Shown here in pieces: positions 55,735 to 63,820 of a DNA stretch of 64,000 nt. Position 1 is the first letter of the stretch. Every line of letters begins with the position of its first letter. The notes under the pieces are model-generated. The model ran no database searches and had not been told where the DNA came from. It worked only from the letters and a program-made list of their open reading frames with translations. Made by a program: the position numbers and the translations under genes. This DNA comes from 66-474 sp035606235 (GTDB lineage: Bacteria > Pseudomonadota > Gammaproteobacteria > Xanthomonadales > Rhodanobacteraceae), in NCBI GenBank assembly GCA_035606235.1, contig DATNFU010000029.1, positions 1 to 64,000 on the forward strand, read 5' to 3'.

Positions 55735-55783
55735 CGGCGCGATTGTACGCATGCGTATGGATTTGACCAGAGCCTCGTGCGCG

Positions 55784-56770
55784 TCAGTGTCCCGGAGCCG
55801 ATTCAAGCCACTGCAGGCTGAAGCGTTGCTGTGCATCCGTCCACGCCCGGACCACCCGCAAACCAGCGCGTGCCGCCAGTCGCGCGAAATCGTCCAGCGA
55901 ATACTTGCAACTGTATTCGACCAGCATCGCCTCTTGTGCCTCGAAGCGGAACGTCTCCCGGCCGATTCGCACGCCTTGCTCGCGTGTGCTGACCAGGTGC
56001 GTTTCGATGCGCCCGGCCAAGGCATTGTAGCGGGCACGATGACCAAATGCCCCCAGATCGAAATCCGCCGCCAGCTCGCGATTGCAGCGCGCCAGCAGAT
56101 TCAAGGTGAAGGCGGCGGTCACGCCCGCGGCATCGTTGTAGGCCGCTTCCAGAATGGCGGGGTCTTTCTTGAGGTCCACGCCGACCAGCGCGACGCCGTC
56201 CGGCCCCATTTCCGCGCGCATCCGCCGCAGTAATTGCAGCGCTTCATCTGTTTCGAAATTGCCGATGGTGGACCCTGGAAAATAGACCACAGTTCGGCTG
56301 GCATGCCGCAGCGGACGCGGCAACACCAGCGGCTCGGTGAAATCCGCACACACCGGTAGCATTTCGATGCGGGGAAATTCGTCGGCCAGGGCAGCCACGC
56401 TGGCCAGCAGCGCGTCACGCGCGATTTCCACCGGCACATATGCCGTCGCGGATCGCAGATGGCGCAGCAGCATCCGGGTTTTCAAACCGCTGCCGCTGCC
56501 GTATTCCACCAGCAAGACGTCCGGCCCGAGCGCACCGGTGATCTCGCCCAGGCGCTCGCGCAGGATCGCGAGCTCCACGCGCGTCAAGTAATACTCGGGT
56601 TGTTCGCAGATGGCCTCGAACAATTCCGAGCCGCGCGCGTCGTAGAAATATTTCGACGGCAACCGCTTGGGTTGCTGGCGCAAGCCGCGCAGCACATCGA
56701 CGCGCATCTGGTCACGCAGCGCGCGGCGATCATGCAGCCGGATCGCACGTTGCAGCCCGACCGCGTTCAT
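55784..56770 (-). CDS. egtD: L-histidine N(alpha)-methyltransferase EgtD
   Basis: 328-residue SAM-dependent enzyme that trimethylates histidine to hercynine, the first ergothioneine step. LPSKYFYDARGSELFEAICEQPEYYLTR is the family N-terminal signature; VEYGSGSGLKTRMLLRHL is the SAM loop; VVYFPGSTIGNF and MLVEYSCKYSLDDF follow. Its start overlaps the egtB stop as ATGA, so the two are coupled. egtA, egtC and egtE are absent from the window, so sulfur donor and final lyase remain open. Confidence 0.95.
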   Translation of the reverse strand: MNAVGLQRAIRLHDRRALRDQMRVDVLRGLRQQPKRLPSKYFYDARGSELFEAICEQPEYYLTRVELAILRERLGEITGALGPDVLLVEYGSGSGLKTRMLLRHLRSATAYVPVEIARDALLASVAALADEFPRIEMLPVCADFTEPLVLPRPLRHASRTVVYFPGSTIGNFETDEALQLLRRMRAEMGPDGVALVGVDLKKDPAILEAAYNDAAGVTAAFTLNLLARCNRELAADFDLGAFGHRARYNALAGRIETHLVSTREQGVRIGRETFRFEAQEAMLVEYSCKYSLDDFARLAARAGLRVVRAWTDAQQRFSLQWLESAPGH

Positions 56771-58047
56771 GCGTCTTGCGCCAATCGGATGCCGGAGAAC
56801 TGCCAACGCGCATCGGGCTTGAAAAAATTGCGGTAACTGGGGCGCAGGTGTCCGGCTGGCGTTACGCAGGAGCCACCACGCAGCACCCACTGCCCGCACA
56901 TGAACTTGCCGTTGTATTCGCCGATCGCACCGGCGGCCGGGCTGAACCCGGGATACGCGACGTACGGACTGGACGTCCATTCCCAGACATCGCCGAACAG
57001 TTGCAGCGGTTCGCCGCATTCGCCCGTGGCGGGCCGCGGCCGCAGCGTGCCGCCATCGGCGAAGTTGCCCGTCACCGCGCGCTGCTGCGCCGCGCTTTCC
57101 CATTCGCTTTCGGTCGGCAGGCGCGCGCCGGCCCAGCGCGCAAACGCATCGGCTTCGTAAAAGCTGACGTGGCACACCGGCGCGGCGTCGTCGAGCGTCT
57201 GGACACCCGCCAGCGTGAACTCCGATTGCAGATCTTGCCCCCAGTACAGCGGGCGCTGCCAAGCTTGCGCGCAGGCCGCATCCCACCCGTCTGAGAGCCA
57301 CAGCGTCGGCGTGCGATAACCGCCGTCTTCGATGAAGGCGCGATATTCGGCATTGGTCACCGCGCGATTGGCGAGCGCATGCGCATACAACAGCACGCGA
57401 TGGCGCGGGGTTTCGTTGTCGTAGGCAAACCCGTCTTCCCCGTGACCGATCTGGGCGACGCCCTCGCGACCGCGCAGGAACCGCAAGCCCGGCGGCGGGC
57501 CGGTGCCGGGCGCCGTTGCGCGTTCGCGAAACACCGGCTGCAGCGGATTCAGCGAAAACAGATGCTTGATGTCGGTCAGCAACAACTCCTGATGCTGTTG
57601 TTCGTGGTTGAGCCCGAGTGCAAGCAGGGCTGCGAATTCGGCATCGACTTCATCACGCGCCAGCAGTTCAAGCATGCGTTCATCGATGCGCTGACGGTAA
57701 TCAAGCACTTCGCCCAGCGTCGGCCGCGACAGCAGGCCGCGTTGCGGGCGCGCGTGCATCGGCCCGAGCGATTGGTAATAGGAATTGAACAGGTAATTCC
57801 ATTCCGGATGCAGCGGTCGGTAACCCGGCCGACGCGCCAACAGGAACTGTTCGAAGAACCAGGTCGTGTGCGCAAGATGCCATTTGGCCGGGCTCGCGTC
57901 GGGCATGGATTGCACCACGGCATCTTCGGGCTGCAAATCGGCGCACCATGCGACCGTGGCTTCGCGCACGCAGCGATAACGCCCCGGTGGCGAGAGCGGC
58001 CGTGCGGATCGCGCTTCGGCAACTGCGGCTGATGGCGATGCGGTCAC
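56767..58047 (-). CDS. egtB: hercynine sulfoxide synthase EgtB
   Basis: Non-heme iron enzyme that joins hercynine and cysteine (or gamma-glutamylcysteine) by oxidative C-S bond formation. About 426 residues from the GTG at 58047. DinB-like N-terminal domain: KWHLAHTTWFFEQFLL and LGLNHEQQHQELLLTD, carrying the iron-binding His residues (HxxxxH and HEQQHQE). The C-terminal FGE-sulfatase domain has LPTESEWE and VWEWTSSPYVAYPGF. The frame continues to 58263 but the added 72 residues are not family-like and would overlap the Rieske gene. The GTG has GAGGGA upstream. Confidence 0.93.
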   Translation of the reverse strand: MTASPSAAVAEARSARPLSPPGRYRCVREATVAWCADLQPEDAVVQSMPDASPAKWHLAHTTWFFEQFLLARRPGYRPLHPEWNYLFNSYYQSLGPMHARPQRGLLSRPTLGEVLDYRQRIDERMLELLARDEVDAEFAALLALGLNHEQQHQELLLTDIKHLFSLNPLQPVFRERATAPGTGPPPGLRFLRGREGVAQIGHGEDGFAYDNETPRHRVLLYAHALANRAVTNAEYRAFIEDGGYRTPTLWLSDGWDAACAQAWQRPLYWGQDLQSEFTLAGVQTLDDAAPVCHVSFYEADAFARWAGARLPTESEWESAAQQRAVTGNFADGGTLRPRPATGECGEPLQLFGDVWEWTSSPYVAYPGFSPAAGAIGEYNGKFMCGQWVLRGGSCVTPAGHLRPSYRNFFKPDARWQFSGIRLAQDA

Positions 58048-58261
58048 CGGCTTCCCTCGCCCATCGGCGCCATCCTTGGCGCCTCGCGTCGTCCCTGTCG
58101 ACAGACCATGCGCATCCTGCGCCCGAAAGCGGCAGTCCGGTGCCGCGCCCGGTGAATTCGAACAGGGTGTGTGTTCACCCGATGTGAGGAATCGATCATC
58201 AGATGGTTTCCGCCAGGCGAATGCTGGACGATACTGCGTTTTGATCCACTCGGAGATGCCC

Positions 58262-59341
58262 ATGTCGACTGCCGCGAATCCCGTCGCCGATTTCGCGCCA
58301 CAGCCACTGGCGCAAGCCCACGCGTTGCCTGCGCGCTTCTATGTTGGTGCGGAAAGCGAGGAACTGGATCGCCGTGCAGTGTTTGCCCGAAACTGGCAAC
58401 TGCTGGCGCATGCGGCGCAACTCGCCGAGCCTGGCGATCACGTGATCGGCGAGATCGCGGGTGTGCCGCTGTTGCTGGCACGCGGCGCCGATCGCGAATT
58501 GCGCGCGCTGCACAACGTGTGTCGGCATCGCGCGGGGCCGCTCGCGCTCTGCAATGGCCGCGGCGCAAAACGCCTGCGTTGCCATTATCACGGCTGGACC
58601 TACGCACTTGACGGGCAACTCCTGAGCGCACCGGAAATGCAGGACGCATCGAACTTCGATGTCGGCGCGATCAAATTGCCGCAAGCGCGCGTGGCGAGCT
58701 GGCGCGGATTGGTGTTCGCGACGCTGGACGAGCGTGCGCCGGCGCTCGCCGATTTGCTGGACGGGATGGATGCACGCCTTGGCGATCACGACATCGGACA
58801 CTACGCGTTCCACGCTCGCGAGAGTTACGACATCGCCTGCAACTGGAAAACCTACATCGACAACTATCTCGAGGGTTACCACGTTCCGCACATCCATCCG
58901 CAATTGAACCGGATGCTCGATTACCGCAGCTACGTGGTGGAGACTTCGCGCTGGCATTCGCTGCAGCACAGCCCGCTGGAGAGCGGCGATGCGCTGTATG
59001 GCAGTGGCGAGGCGCTGTACTGGTTCGTGTGGCCCAACACCATGTTGAATGTGATGCCCGGCCGCATGCAGACCAATCGCGTGCTGCCGCTCGGACCAGA
59101 GCGTTGCCGCATAGTGTTCGATTACTACTATCCGCCGGACGCGGCGGCACTTGCGGAGCATCATCGGCGGGATCAGGCTTTCAGCGATCTGGTGCAGCGC
59201 GAGGACGTGGACATGTGCGAACGCGTGCAACGCGGGCTGGCCTCCGGTTCCTATGTCGCGGGCCGGTTGAATCCGCTGCGCGAAAACGGCGTGCACCATT
59301 TCCACGAATTGCTGCGCGAGGCTTATCAAGCGGCGCCATGA
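58262..59341 (+). CDS. Rieske non-heme iron oxygenase, alpha-subunit type
   Basis: 359-residue oxygenase. The [2Fe-2S] Rieske site is C87-R-H89 and C107-x2-H110 (CRHRAG, CHYHGWTY). The C-terminal catalytic domain has NWKTYIDNYLEGYHVPHIHP, containing the mononuclear iron His/His/acid ligands. Homologous layout occurs in choline, glycine-betaine, stachydrine and carnitine monooxygenases (single-component alpha). The reductase is not adjacent. ATG 58262 with GGAG at 58252-58255. It overlaps the permease start by four bases. Divergent from egtBD. Confidence 0.88.
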   Translation: MSTAANPVADFAPQPLAQAHALPARFYVGAESEELDRRAVFARNWQLLAHAAQLAEPGDHVIGEIAGVPLLLARGADRELRALHNVCRHRAGPLALCNGRGAKRLRCHYHGWTYALDGQLLSAPEMQDASNFDVGAIKLPQARVASWRGLVFATLDERAPALADLLDGMDARLGDHDIGHYAFHARESYDIACNWKTYIDNYLEGYHVPHIHPQLNRMLDYRSYVVETSRWHSLQHSPLESGDALYGSGEALYWFVWPNTMLNVMPGRMQTNRVLPLGPERCRIVFDYYYPPDAAALAEHHRRDQAFSDLVQREDVDMCERVQRGLASGSYVAGRLNPLRENGVHHFHELLREAYQAAP

Positions 59342-60687
59342 GCGGATCCGCCGTCGTCGTTGCCGCCGCCGTGAAATCGCCCCGCTCGGGGCTGGGAATG
59401 TGGATGGCGACCGCGCTGGTGATCGGCAATATCATCGGATCAGGTTTGTTTCTGCTGCCTTCCGCGCTCGCCCCGTACGGCGGCGCGTCCCTGTTCGGCT
59501 GGGGCGTGAGTCTTGCCGGTGCATTGTTGCTGGCGCTGGTGTTCGCGCGACTCGGCCTTGAACGGCCGGTGCGCGGCGGTCCGCAAGCCTATGCGCGGCT
59601 GGCGTTCGGCGACGCCACCGGTTTCACGGTGGCGTGGAGCTACTGGGTTTCGAACTGGACCGGCAATGCCGCGATTGCCCTGGCCTTCGCCGGCTATTTC
59701 GATTCGCTGCTGCCCACGCGCGCCTCTCCAGCACTCGCCGCGATCACCGCGGTCGGCGCGGTGTGGTTGTGTGCGTTGACGAACCTGCGCGGCACACGCA
59801 GTGCCGGCATCGTGCAACTGATCACGGCGGTGCTCAAATTCCTGCCTTTGTTGATCATCGCGGCGGCAGGCGCGATTTATTTCAATCCCGGCGCATGGCA
59901 TCCATTCAACCGCAGCGCGCAGGGTCTTGCAGGCGTGACCACCAACACGGTCGCCCTGACCATGTGGGGCTTCTTCGGTATCGAATGCGCAACGGTCGCC
60001 GGTACCGATATCCGCGATCCGCGCCGCACGATTCCGCGCGCGACCCTGCTGGGCGCCGCGCTCGCCGGCGTCGGCACCATTGCGGCCTGCATGGCGGTCG
60101 TGGAGCTGCTGCCGGCCAAGCAACTCGCGGCGTCGGGTGCGCCGTTTGCGGATGCGGCGGCGCGTCTGTGGGGGCCGGCGGCCGGCGTGCTGTTCGCGAT
60201 CGTCGCGGCCATTTCCTGCTACGGCGCGCTCAACGGCTGGACGTTGATGCAGGGCCAGGTCGGGCGTGGCGCCGCCGAGGACGGTTTGTTCCCGCGCGTG
60301 TTCGCGCATTGCGATGCGCTCGGCACGCCGATCGCGGCGGTGCTGATCAGCAGCGTGCTTTCAAGCCTGCTGATTCTGGCCAACGCCCAGAAGCATCTGG
60401 TCGCGCTGTTTACGTTCGTGCTGTTGCTTTCGACCGCCACCACGCTGCTGCCCTATCTGATTTGCAGCGCGGCGGCGTTGCGCCTGCACGAACATGGACG
60501 CGCATTGCCGCGCGCCATCGTACAAATCGTCGTTGCCCTGCTGGCGCTGGCTTTCAGCATCTGGGCCTTGCTCGGCACCGGCGCCGAAGCGCTGGCGTGG
60601 GGCGCGGTGTTGCTGCTGGCGGGTGCCCCGCTGCATCTGTGGCGCCGCTGGCGCGGCAAGCTCATCAAGCCGCAGCCCGCACTATGA
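59338..60687 (+). CDS. APC-family amino acid permease (AdiC/PotE-like)
   Basis: 449-residue inner-membrane transporter with about 12 hydrophobic segments. ATALVIGNIIGSGLFLLPSAL near the N-terminus is the APC helix-1 motif (GSG); WGFFGIECATVAGTDIRDPRRTIPRA is the conserved helix-6/loop segment of the basic-amino-acid/polyamine branch. Its ATG overlaps the Rieske stop (ATGA), so a substrate for the oxygenase is a plausible cargo. Specificity is not determined by sequence alone. Confidence 0.9.
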   Translation: MSGSAVVVAAAVKSPRSGLGMWMATALVIGNIIGSGLFLLPSALAPYGGASLFGWGVSLAGALLLALVFARLGLERPVRGGPQAYARLAFGDATGFTVAWSYWVSNWTGNAAIALAFAGYFDSLLPTRASPALAAITAVGAVWLCALTNLRGTRSAGIVQLITAVLKFLPLLIIAAAGAIYFNPGAWHPFNRSAQGLAGVTTNTVALTMWGFFGIECATVAGTDIRDPRRTIPRATLLGAALAGVGTIAACMAVVELLPAKQLAASGAPFADAAARLWGPAAGVLFAIVAAISCYGALNGWTLMQGQVGRGAAEDGLFPRVFAHCDALGTPIAAVLISSVLSSLLILANAQKHLVALFTFVLLLSTATTLLPYLICSAAALRLHEHGRALPRAIVQIVVALLALAFSIWALLGTGAEALAWGAVLLLAGAPLHLWRRWRGKLIKPQPAL

Positions 60688-60688
60688 A

Positions 60689-60716
60689 AAAAAGCCCGGC
60701 ACGAAGCCGGGCTTTT
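60689..60716. terminator. bidirectional terminator after the permease
   Basis: AAAAGCCCGGC, loop ACGAA, GCCGGGCTTTT: A run and T run flank an 8-9 bp GC stem. Serves the permease and the convergent gene at 60737. Confidence 0.9.
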
Positions 60717-60736
60717 CAGTTCAGCCACAACACCGA

Positions 60737-61204
60737 TCAATAGCCATCATCGCCATAGTAGGTCGGAGCGTTGTAGGCGGGCGCATATCCATTGCTGTAA
60801 TACGTGCTGGCGCGGTATCCGCCGTTGTACCCGCCGTTTCCATACGAGCTGTATCCGTTGTCGTAATACCCGCCGTTTCCATACGAGCTGTATCCGTCGC
60901 TGCCGTAATAACCCGACGGTGGCGCGTAATAGGTGGGTTGCGAGTAATACGTGCGCGAGTAATCGTGCGAATGATCCAGCGCGTTGACCAGCACCCCGCC
61001 GATGATCGCGCCGGCCACCAGAGCGCCGACGGAATTGCCGCGGTCGCGATCATGCCAGCCATGGCGACCGTAATCGTGGTACCCGGAGTAACGGCTGTAG
61101 CTGTGATCGCGGGCGAAAGCGCCCGGCGCGGCAAGCATACCGGCGGTCAACAGGCCGCACAGCAGCATCAGTTTGTTGCGGAAACGCGAGCGTTGGATTT
61201 GCAT
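60737..61204 (-). CDS. exported Gly/Tyr-rich repeat protein
   Basis: 155 residues with a signal peptide (LMLLCGLLTAGMLAAPGAFA). VGALVAGAIIGGVLVNAL is a glycine-zipper-like segment, and the C-terminal half is tandem Tyr/Gly/Ser repeats (YSSYGNGGYYDNG-YSSYGNGGYNGG, 13-residue period). GAGGAGG at 61214-61220 is nine bases before the ATG at 61204. Low-complexity surface proteins of this type are common; function unknown. Confidence 0.75.
   Translation of the reverse strand: MQIQRSRFRNKLMLLCGLLTAGMLAAPGAFARDHSYSRYSGYHDYGRHGWHDRDRGNSVGALVAGAIIGGVLVNALDHSHDYSRTYYSQPTYYAPPSGYYGSDGYSSYGNGGYYDNGYSSYGNGGYNGGYRASTYYSNGYAPAYNAPTYYGDDGY
60829..60897. repeat. 30-bp exact direct repeat in the Gly/Tyr-rich gene
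   Basis: ACCCGCCGTTTCCATACGAG continuing to GTATCCGT at 60829-60858 is repeated exactly at 60868-60897, 39 bases (13 codons) apart. Evidence of tandem internal duplication. Confidence 0.9.
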
Positions 61205-61287
61205 GGCAATCATCCTCCTCAGGACGATTGCAGTCTCGCATGCTTCGGCTAAATCTAAACTGAAGAGTACAGTATCTTATTATTCGC

Positions 61288-61761
61288 TTAGCGCGTGGCT
61301 CTCGAATGTTTTTTGGCCGCCCTGGTCTTCGCCGCCTTGCGCGCCGATGCGGAGCGATCCGCCGCGCTGCGCTTGCCCGCGGCCTTGCGCGCATGCGTCG
61401 AGAGCGCGTGTTTGGAAGCCGCGGATTTGCCTTCGCGCTTCAGGGCCGCCTTGGTGGCCCGGGAGCGTCCGGGCGAAGGCTTCTTGCCGGTTTCATGACC
61501 GGCCTTGAGGTCGGCGCGAATCTTCCGTTCCGCGGCTTTCGATACCTTGCCCTTTTTCGGCGGCGGCAAATCCACCCCTGCGCGGCGCGCCTTGGACAGG
61601 CCGATCGCGATCGCCTGTTTGCTCGATCGCGCACCATGTTTGCCTTCGCGGACGTGCTCGATTTCCTCGCGGACAAATTCACCCGCCTGGGTAGAGGGCG
61701 CTTTGCCCTCGCGCTCGTCACGCCTGGCGCGTCTGACTGTTTCCTGCTCGGGCATCATCAC
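61288..61761 (-). CDS. DUF6496-type basic protein
   Basis: 157 residues, lysine/arginine/alanine-rich. The N-terminal EQETVRRARRDEREGK and REEIEHVREGKHGARSSKQAIAIGLSKARRAG form the DUF6496-like core; the rest is an Ala/Lys/Arg tail (KAALKREGKSAASKHAL...) resembling nucleic-acid-binding tails. Three adjacent in-frame ATGs begin the gene. Probably a DNA- or RNA-associated protein. Confidence 0.8.
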   Translation of the reverse strand: MMMPEQETVRRARRDEREGKAPSTQAGEFVREEIEHVREGKHGARSSKQAIAIGLSKARRAGVDLPPPKKGKVSKAAERKIRADLKAGHETGKKPSPGRSRATKAALKREGKSAASKHALSTHARKAAGKRSAADRSASARKAAKTRAAKKHSRATR

Positions 61762-61801
61762 TCTCCTTGTGCTGAAACTCCATCCGCATCACGCCAGTTT
61801 T

Positions 61802-62491
61802 TCAGGTCGTGCCGCGATCGTGCGGAACATCATGGGCATACACCGATTCTGGACTTGGCTGGGACGTTTTCTCGGCATGGGTGGGCTCGGCTTGCCGGTG
61901 CCCGGCATGCGCGCCGGGGTTCGGCGATGGCCAGCTCGGCCCTTCGCGCTCGCGCCGTTTCTTGGCTTCCAGCAAGGCCTGCAAATTGGCCACTGCCTGT
62001 TCGTGGCTGATCGCCTTGGGTTTCGGTGCGCGCGGCTTCGGCGGCTTGCGTACCGGTGCCTGCGCCGCCGGTGAAGGCTGGCGCGGCAATTCGACTGGCG
62101 GACCCGGCACTTTCCAGCTTGGCCTCAGCGCTTCGCGCAACATGCGCGGAGCCGGGGAGTGATCGCGCACGGGGGCCGTGGCCGGCCGGGGTGGCGCAAC
62201 TTTCTTCGCAACCACGGTTTTCGCCGGTTTGGCGGCTGCACGTTTGGGTGCCGGAGATTTCACGCTGACGCGGTCGGCGCCGGACTTCTTCGCGACGGTC
62301 TTGTGAGGCGCCGCTTTTTTTGCGGCTTTCTTCACCGTTTTCGCGGAAGCGGCTTTCCCGCCTGCGCGTTTTTTCGCGGCCACTACCGACTTCTTCGGCG
62401 CGGCGGTTTTCTTCCGCGCGCTCGCACGCTTCGTCGATGCGGATTTCTTGCCGGCATGCTTGGTGGATTTGCGGGCTCGGCTCGTTGCCAT
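61802..62491 (-). CDS. histone H1-like lysine-rich protein
   Basis: 229 residues. The first 95 are Lys/Ala/Pro-rich with many AKK, KKS and KKA units (TSRARKSTKHAGKKSASTKR...), like bacterial H1-type nucleoid proteins. The C-terminal region has a separate segment (AISHEQAVANLQALLEAKKRREREGPSWPS) typical of Xanthomonad proteins. AAGGAG lies upstream of the ATG at 62491. Likely a nucleoid-condensing or stress-related DNA-binding protein. Confidence 0.75.
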   Translation of the reverse strand: MATSRARKSTKHAGKKSASTKRASARKKTAAPKKSVVAAKKRAGGKAASAKTVKKAAKKAAPHKTVAKKSGADRVSVKSPAPKRAAAKPAKTVVAKKVAPPRPATAPVRDHSPAPRMLREALRPSWKVPGPPVELPRQPSPAAQAPVRKPPKPRAPKPKAISHEQAVANLQALLEAKKRREREGPSWPSPNPGAHAGHRQAEPTHAEKTSQPSPESVYAHDVPHDRGTT

Positions 62492-62583
62492 GTCCTCGAT
62501 CTCCTTGATTACATCCCCCGTGCGCTGACGCGCAGGTACGCGATAGTGCGCCTGTTTGGCGCAGATGTCACTTGGCGCGCGGA

Positions 62584-62928
62584 TCAGAAGTTGCGCCCAT
62601 CCACTTGTTTGATATTCAGATCGCCCGGCTCGACACCCCTCAGACAACGAACGTTGACCGCGGCCATCGGCTGATCGCCCCTGCTGCCATCGGCAAATGG
62701 CGCCACGCCGCACACCGGGCAGAAATGATGCGCGATTTTGTGTTGATGAAAGCGGTAGGTGCTCATGTCGGCTTCCGCGGTTTGCAAGTGGAGTTGCGCG
62801 CGCGGCACAAACCAGAGCAGATAACCCTTGGGCCGGCAATGCGAGCAATTGCATTCGAGCACTTGCCCGAGTTCGCCCTCCACCTCGAAAGCGATCCGAC
62901 CGCAATGGCACCCGCCCGTGTAAGTCAT
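62584..62928 (-). CDS. GFA-family (CENP-V) zinc protein
   Basis: 114 residues. Zn-binding Cys clusters: GGCHCG at the N-terminus, CNCSHC near residue 26 and CPVCGVAPF near residue 70, diagnostic of the GFA/CENP-V fold. Members include glutathione-dependent formaldehyde-activating enzyme, but activity differs between members. ATG at 62928 chosen because MTYTGGCHCG is the usual start. Confidence 0.88.
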   Translation of the reverse strand: MTYTGGCHCGRIAFEVEGELGQVLECNCSHCRPKGYLLWFVPRAQLHLQTAEADMSTYRFHQHKIAHHFCPVCGVAPFADGSRGDQPMAAVNVRCLRGVEPGDLNIKQVDGRNF

Positions 62929-63000
62929 CGCCGCTCTTCCCCGGACGGTGTGGCAAACCGCAATCGCGGCGCCCAGTGCTGATCCGGCGCAGCTTCGGGG

Positions 63001-63261
63001 TCAGCGCCGTCCGCGGCGCGGCTCGTCCTTGCCCAAACGCACTTGCAATAAAGCATGGTCGGCACTATGGCCGTTCAGGGCAGCCACGGCGGCACGGGCC
63101 TCGTGACCTTCCATCTGCAATTCGGCGAAACCCTTGCACTCGCCGCTGAAAAGATCCTTGGCCATGCGCAAGCTGCGCACCTTGCCATGGGCCTCGAACA
63201 GCGCGGCGAGCGCGCCTTCGGTCATGCTGCGCGGTAAACCGCGCACGGTAATCGTCAACAT
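63001..63261 (-). CDS. RRM-domain RNA-binding protein
   Basis: 86 residues forming one RRM: ITVRGLPRSMTEGAL (RNP2 region), GKVRSLRMAKDLFSGECKGFAELQM (RNP1 region GFAEL) and ALNGHSADHALLQV. A short Arg-rich tail ends it. AAGGAGG precedes the ATG at 63261. It lies between a GFA gene and a cold-shock gene; the latter also binds RNA. Weak RNP1 aromatic positions are noted. Confidence 0.85.
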   Translation of the reverse strand: MLTITVRGLPRSMTEGALAALFEAHGKVRSLRMAKDLFSGECKGFAELQMEGHEARAAVAALNGHSADHALLQVRLGKDEPRRGRR

Positions 63262-63340
63262 CAATGCCCTCCTTGAGGAGCTCCAACCCCGGCAGCCCAC
63301 AGGATCGGCAATGAAAGCGCGACCTGGATCAGCGCGCTGC

Positions 63341-63374
63341 AAAACAAAACGCCGGGCGGAATGATCCGCCCGGC
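63341..63374 (-). terminator. rho-independent terminator after the second cold-shock gene
   Basis: Read leftward: GCCGGGCGG-ATCATT-CCGCCCGGC followed by GTTTTGTTTTG. It lies 18 bp after the stop codon at 63392. Confidence 0.85.
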
Positions 63375-63391
63375 GCGTACGACGGTGAAAC

Positions 63392-63601
63392 TCAGGCGAT
63401 CTGCACTTGGTCAGCCTGCAGGCCCTTCGGGCCCTTGGTCACCACGAAGCTGACCTTCTGACCTTCCTGCAGCGACTTGAAGCCGGTGCCCTGGATCGCG
63501 CGAAAATGCACGAACAGGTCATCGCCACCCTCTTGGCTGATGAAACCGAAACCCTTGGCATCATTGAACCATTTGACGGTTCCGGTTTTGCGATCTGACA
63601 T
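63392..63601 (-). CDS. cold-shock domain protein (CspA family), second copy
   Basis: 69 residues, near-identical to the protein encoded at 50853-51062 (same length, GTVKWFNDAKGFGFIS start, VHFRAIQGTGFKSLQEGQKV middle, GPKGLQAD end). RNP1 KGFGFIS and RNP2 LFVHF. It differs mainly in RNP-adjacent residues (QEGGDDLF). A CspA paralogue; distinct temperature or growth-phase regulation is plausible. Confidence 0.95.
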   Translation of the reverse strand: MSDRKTGTVKWFNDAKGFGFISQEGGDDLFVHFRAIQGTGFKSLQEGQKVSFVVTKGPKGLQADQVQIA

Positions 63602-63820
63602 AACAAACTCCTCATAACATTTTGAATGTGCTACAGCTTGGGTGATCCCAAGACTGGAACTGGTTGCGGGGAGTAAGCGGGGCAGAACGATGAGCAGAGA
63701 GCGCATCAGGCCACGATTTACCGTGACCCGGCAAACACAGTGTCGAGCATGATACAGGCATGCGGACCGAAATGCGAGCGGCCTCCGGGAGTTAGTGCTT
63801 TTTCCTGCGGGGGGATCACC

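Noticed and set aside
56767..58263. Long N-terminal extension of EgtB to 58263
   Set aside because: The extra 72 residues are not like the family and would overlap the Rieske gene start; the GTG at 58047 with an upstream GAGGGA fits better.
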